Below are positions 61,050 through 64,000 of a DNA stretch of 64,000 nt, in pieces. Position 1 is the stretch's first letter, and each line of letters starts with the position of its first letter. The position numbers and the translations under genes were made by a program. The stretch comes from Herbaspirillum sp. 3R11. GTDB lineage: Bacteria; Pseudomonadota; Gammaproteobacteria; Burkholderiales; Burkholderiaceae_D. Location of the stretch: NCBI RefSeq assembly GCF_004563925.1, contig NZ_SPNJ01000003.1, positions 124,001-188,000 of the forward strand, in the 5' to 3' direction. Below the pieces are notes generated by a model that had not been told where the DNA came from, ran no database searches, and saw only the letters and a list, made by a program, of their open reading frames with translations.

Positions 61050-61267
61050 CAGAACTCATGCTCCTTGAGTGCCCGTTCGGCGCGCTGTTTGGCATTCTCC
61101 AGCGCTTCCTGCATGGAACCGAACAGGCCCGCGGGAATGTAGGTTTCGGCCACTTCGGGCTCACGCGTGAGCCGCACGAAGACTTGCGCCTCGAACACGT
61201 CGTCGTCTTTTTTGACCGCGTCGAAACGGGCGATGTGGGTGCCGCTTTGTAGGACTTGCTCTGTCAT
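61049..61267 (-). CDS. small protein, 72 residues
   Basis: Unrecognised; begins MTEQVLQSGTHIARFDAVKK with a beta-rich first half and a helical, basic second half (SMQEALENAKQRAERALKEHEF). GGAGG seven bases before ATG 61267. TGATG overlap with the following lipoprotein gene shows translational coupling. Possibly in the operon of the two-component genes upstream. Confidence 0.65.
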   Translation of the reverse strand: MTEQVLQSGTHIARFDAVKKDDDVFEAQVFVRLTREPEVAETYIPAGLFGSMQEALENAKQRAERALKEHEF

Positions 61268-61349
61268 GGATACCTCCATCAATGTTGATAGAGGATTGGA
61301 CAGAGGCATGCCGAACAGGTTCGGGGCAATTTTTACGTTAAGCGCAAAC

Positions 61350-62711
61350 TCAGGCCTGGCGCGGGAAACGTACCGTAAATACGGTCCCGCAATTAGCTTC
61401 GCCCGAGGTCAGCGTGATTTCGCCGCCGTGGTCCTTGGCGATGTCACGCACGATGGCCAGGCCGAGTCCGCTGCCGGCGATCTTGTCGTTGACACGATAG
61501 AAACGGTCGAAAATCAGTTCGCGATGTTCCGGCGCGATGCCGGGACCGGAATCTTCCACAGTCAGCAAGGTGGCGTCTTCCTGCTCGCGGCAGCTCACGG
61601 TGACGGTGCTCTGCGGCGGCGAATAGCGCACGGCGTTGTCGACCAGGTTGTCGATCAGGTCGCGCAACATGAAACGGTCGCCCTTCATGCGTGCCGGCTG
61701 CAGGTCGAAGCCGAGGTCGATCTGTTTCTTGTCGGCCTGTTCGATGAAATGCTGCACCGATTCTTCCACCAGCTTGTCAAGCAGCAGGTCTTCCAGATGG
61801 GTCGGCTTGAAGCGGCTAGGCTCGGCACGCGCCAGCGCCAATAACTGATTGCTCTGGCGCACCATGCGCTCGACCGACGAAGTCATCAGTTCGGTGGAAT
61901 GCGCCGTCTCCGGCTCGTCAGCGTGGCGCTGGTGCAGCCACTCCAGTTGCAGCCGAAGGCCGGTCAGCGGCGTGCGGATCTGGTGCGCGACATTGGCCAG
62001 GAAATTCTGCTGTGCGCTGGCGGCCTTGCGGATGTTTTCCAGCAGGCTGTTGATCGCGCCGATCACCGGCGACAGCTCTTCGGCGGTCTCCTTGAATTCG
62101 ATCGGCGTGAGATTGTCGTGATTGCGCTGGTCCAGGTTCTGACGCAATTCACGCAGCGGGCTCAAGCCCTTGTTGACCGCGATCATCACGATCGCGATCG
62201 AGAAGAACGTCAGCGCACCGTCCAGCAGCAGCAGCGAAATCAGGATTACGTAGTGGGTCTGGTTGCGCTTGCGGAAGGTCTCGGCGATGCCGATGTAGAT
62301 CGGCGTGCGTTCGATGCTGACATACAGTGCAGCGATGCGCACCTGCTCGCCGTTCATCACACCGTCATAGGTGACCGGTTCGTTGGGCTCGGCGACCTGG
62401 TTGACCGAGGGGAAATTGTGATCGCCGGCGAGGGTCTCGCCGTTGGAGTCGCGCACCACGAAATACATGGTGTCGAAATGGTCCGAGCGCAGCATCTGTT
62501 CGGCCTGCTTGGTCAGCTCCAGCGAGGTCTTGCCGCGTACGCGCTTGATCTGCGAAGTCAGCGCCCATGCGGCATCGGTGATGCTCTGGTCGAACGCGTC
62601 CTGCGCCGGCAGCCATGCCAGCCAGTAGGTCAGGCCGGCGCCGATCAGGTTGACCGCAAGCAGCGGCGCGATCAGCCATTTGAGGAGATTGATTTTGATG
62701 CTGGGGCGCAT
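61350..62711 (-). CDS. sensor histidine kinase, TctE/QseC-like
   Basis: A 453-residue membrane kinase. TM1 (about 11-31), a periplasmic 2CSK_N-type sensor of about 130 residues, TM2 (about 165-190), then HAMP-like region, HisKA with FLANVAHQIRTPLTGLRLQ and HATPase with DNLVDNAVRYSPP, DSGPGI and GSGLGLAIV. Follows the response regulator 63 bases upstream in the same direction. TctE senses tricarboxylates in relatives; ligand here not shown. Confidence 0.9.
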   Translation of the reverse strand: MRPSIKINLLKWLIAPLLAVNLIGAGLTYWLAWLPAQDAFDQSITDAAWALTSQIKRVRGKTSLELTKQAEQMLRSDHFDTMYFVVRDSNGETLAGDHNFPSVNQVAEPNEPVTYDGVMNGEQVRIAALYVSIERTPIYIGIAETFRKRNQTHYVILISLLLLDGALTFFSIAIVMIAVNKGLSPLRELRQNLDQRNHDNLTPIEFKETAEELSPVIGAINSLLENIRKAASAQQNFLANVAHQIRTPLTGLRLQLEWLHQRHADEPETAHSTELMTSSVERMVRQSNQLLALARAEPSRFKPTHLEDLLLDKLVEESVQHFIEQADKKQIDLGFDLQPARMKGDRFMLRDLIDNLVDNAVRYSPPQSTVTVSCREQEDATLLTVEDSGPGIAPEHRELIFDRFYRVNDKIAGSGLGLAIVRDIAKDHGGEITLTSGEANCGTVFTVRFPRQA

Positions 62712-62774
62712 GACGATCTCAGGCCCTCAGCCGGCGCGGCGGAAAAAAGACGGGCCGACTTGTCGCCGCATTCC

Positions 62775-63443
62775 TCAGGCTTCGCTCTTTTCCAGCATGT
62801 AGCCGAAGCCGCGAATGGTGCGGATGGCGACGCCCGAGCCGGCGGTCTTGGTGCGGATGCGCGAGACGTAGACTTCCACCGCGTTGAGTGTGACGTCTTC
62901 GCCCCACGGCAACACGGCGTCGATGATCTGCTGCTTGGACACCACGCGCGAGGCTTGCTGCATGAGGTATTCCAGCACAGTCCATTCGCGCACCGAGAAA
63001 TCGACTTTCTTGCCGTCGATGGTGGCGCGCTTGGAGGAGGTATCGAGCGACAGGCCGCCGATGGTCAGTTGCGTCGGCTGCGGACTGCTGCGGCGGATCA
63101 ATGCCTTGATGCGCGCCACCAGCTCCGGCGTCGCGAACGGCTTGACGAGGTAATCGTCGGCGCCCAGCTCAAGGCCGTGCACGCGATCGGGAATGGTGTC
63201 GCGCGCCGTCAGCAACAGCACCGGCATGTTGCTGCCGCGTGCGCGCAGGCGACGCACCACTTCAAAACCGTCGAGGCCGGGCAAGCCGATGTCGAGCACC
63301 AGCACGGTCGCGGTGTAACGCTGCAGCAGCGCGTCGGCGTCGGTGCCGTTGTTGACCGTGTTGACACTCAGACCATGCGACTTGAGCATGCGCGACAAAC
63401 CGTCGGCCAGCACCAGATCGTCTTCCACCAGCAGAACGTTCAT
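62775..63443 (-). CDS. OmpR-family response regulator, TctD-like
   Basis: A 222-residue regulator. REC domain (VLLVEDDLVLADGLSRML, phospho-Asp in LVLDIGLPGLDGFEV, conserved Lys in DDYLVKPF) followed by a winged-helix DNA-binding domain (VSREWT-like segment, GYMLEKSEA end). ATG 63443 is chosen. Its own upstream region carries four GTCAGCA repeats; OmpR/PhoB-type proteins bind such 11-base direct repeats. Confidence 0.93.
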   Translation of the reverse strand: MNVLLVEDDLVLADGLSRMLKSHGLSVNTVNNGTDADALLQRYTATVLVLDIGLPGLDGFEVVRRLRARGSNMPVLLLTARDTIPDRVHGLELGADDYLVKPFATPELVARIKALIRRSSPQPTQLTIGGLSLDTSSKRATIDGKKVDFSVREWTVLEYLMQQASRVVSKQQIIDAVLPWGEDVTLNAVEVYVSRIRTKTAGSGVAIRTIRGFGYMLEKSEA

Positions 63444-63540
63444 ATATCGGGACCAGATTAGTAAAGCAAGTTGTGTCAGGAGAAATATACGTGCCTCGGG
63501 AGGCATGCCGAATCTCGTATTTTCCGGACATGAAGATCGT

Positions 63541-63568
63541 ATTGTAGCCCCGGCAACACCGCTACAAA
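63541..63568 (-). promoter_or_regulatory. candidate promoter of the response regulator gene
   Basis: Minus strand TTTGTA, 16 bases, TACAAT, about 100 bases before the start codon. Confidence 0.4.
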
Positions 63569-63606
63569 GGCACTTTGAGCCGCTTCATCGTTTTATTTTA
63601 GCCACA

Positions 63607-63646
63607 GTCAGCATAATGTCAGCAAGTCGTCAGCACATCGACAGCA
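63607..63646. repeat. four GTCAGCA direct repeats at 11-base spacing
   Basis: GTCAGCA at 63607, 63618 and 63629, and GACAGCA at 63640; each is separated by four bases, giving an exact 11-base period. OmpR/PhoB-family regulators bind direct repeats at this period, one DNA turn. Likely a site for the adjacent response regulator controlling its own gene, the TonB receptor, or both. Confidence 0.65.
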
Positions 63647-63674
63647 CACCGCTTTAGTCTAGCGCACAAGCAAT

Positions 63675-63693
63675 TGGAATGAGAATCGCAATC
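63675..63693 (+). promoter_or_regulatory. Fur-box-like element upstream of the last TonB receptor
   Basis: TGGAATGAGAATCGCAATC matches 12 of 19 Fur positions, in the form often seen before betaproteobacterial TonB receptors. Confidence 0.45.
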
Positions 63694-63788
63694 AATTATT
63701 TCCATCTGCATCCAGCCAGCCAGACGGCCCTTCCGCCCTCATCGCCAGCCGACCTTCATGTGACTAAACCAGACAGAAAAACGCCCAA

Positions 63789-64000
63789 ATGAACCGTCTT
63801 ACGCCGATCGCCGCTGCACTTGTCGCCGTGTTTGCCGCGCCAGTTGCCGTGCATGCGCAACAAACTTCCGCCCCCGCTTCTTCTACTGCGCCTTCCTCCT
63901 CGCTCAAGGAAGTCGTCGTTGAAGGCAAGCGCGATGATTTCAACACTGCGACGACCGCGTTGACCAAACTCCCCGCTGATCTGCACGACGTGCCGCAATC
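63789..64000 (+). CDS. TonB-dependent receptor (N-terminus only)
   Basis: The first 70 residues of an outer membrane receptor, cut by the window end. Signal peptide MNRLTPIAAALVAVFAAPVA, a TonB-box region (SSLKEVVVEGKRDDF) and the start of a plug (DLHDVPQS). Fur-like box upstream suggests iron repression, and the four repeats above suggest two-component control too. Full identity needs the missing part. Confidence 0.82.
   Translation, partial: MNRLTPIAAALVAVFAAPVAVHAQQTSAPASSTAPSSSLKEVVVEGKRDDFNTATTALTKLPADLHDVPQ

Noticed and set aside
1-64000. tRNA, rRNA, CRISPR or insertion sequences
   Set aside because: I saw no T-loop-like GGTTCGAATCC elements with a cloverleaf, no regularly spaced long repeats and no transposase motifs. 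A covariance-model search would be decisive.

Overview
The window is a GC-rich (roughly 60 percent) bacterial chromosome segment with about 60 densely packed genes and no rRNA, tRNA, insertion sequence, prophage or CRISPR array that I could find. Gene content fits a free-living or plant/soil-associated betaproteobacterium of the Burkholderiales, most likely Oxalobacteraceae (Herbaspirillum-like). The clues are a Tat-type class A beta-lactamase next to an AmpR-like regulator, several chemoreceptors (one ending in WETF), WspR- and MASE-type diguanylate cyclases, many Fur-boxed TonB receptors and a purine (ureide) degradation cluster. The genus is inference, not proof.

Layout. 1-5 kb: a truncated DctB-like sensor kinase and the 2-oxoglutarate permease kgtP behind a sigma-54-like promoter, then a chemoreceptor. 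5-13 kb: divergent bla/ampR, small proteins, ChaC, a LysE exporter, an orphan ParB-like protein, a YigZ protein and a divergent MFS/Cys-cluster HTH regulator pair. 13-22.6 kb: lipoproteins, a MASE4 diguanylate cyclase, tiny ORFs, a lipase, an HdeD-papain-like fusion, a YdcF protein, a second chemoreceptor and a DUF1120 protein. 22.6-29 kb: LysR plus a SAF-domain dehydrogenase, then a Fur-boxed DUF4198-DUF2946-TonB receptor group. 29-33 kb: ureide genes (hydroxyisourate hydrolase, PuuE), a Tsx-like porin, a class II aldolase and a tautomerase. 33-42 kb: a DHA2 exporter, an alpha carbonic anhydrase, pmbA, darP-mogA, an esterase and a siderophore receptor. 42-50 kb: LysR/MDR reductase, maeB, thiL-pgpA, pncC and pyrF. 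50-56 kb: lemA-TPM-TPM, wspR, dacB and a MASE2 cyclase. 56-64 kb: a long structured leader ahead of mgtA, DUF1345, a small lipoprotein operon, a TctDE-like two-component system and the start of another TonB receptor.

Several neighbouring sets appear to work together. DctB and KgtP sense and import dicarboxylates, feeding the TCA cycle and malic enzyme. Bla and AmpR form an inducible resistance pair. HiuH and PuuE lie in uric acid breakdown with a probable outer membrane nucleoside/purine channel. Three TonB receptors carry Fur-box-like sequences for metal uptake. Four GTCAGCA repeats at exact 11-bp spacing lie between the two-component genes and the last TonB receptor. They are the cleanest unexplained regulatory array in the window. 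The roughly 780-base leader of mgtA, with two short ORFs and a hairpin that pairs over a start codon, is the other strongest candidate for undescribed regulation.
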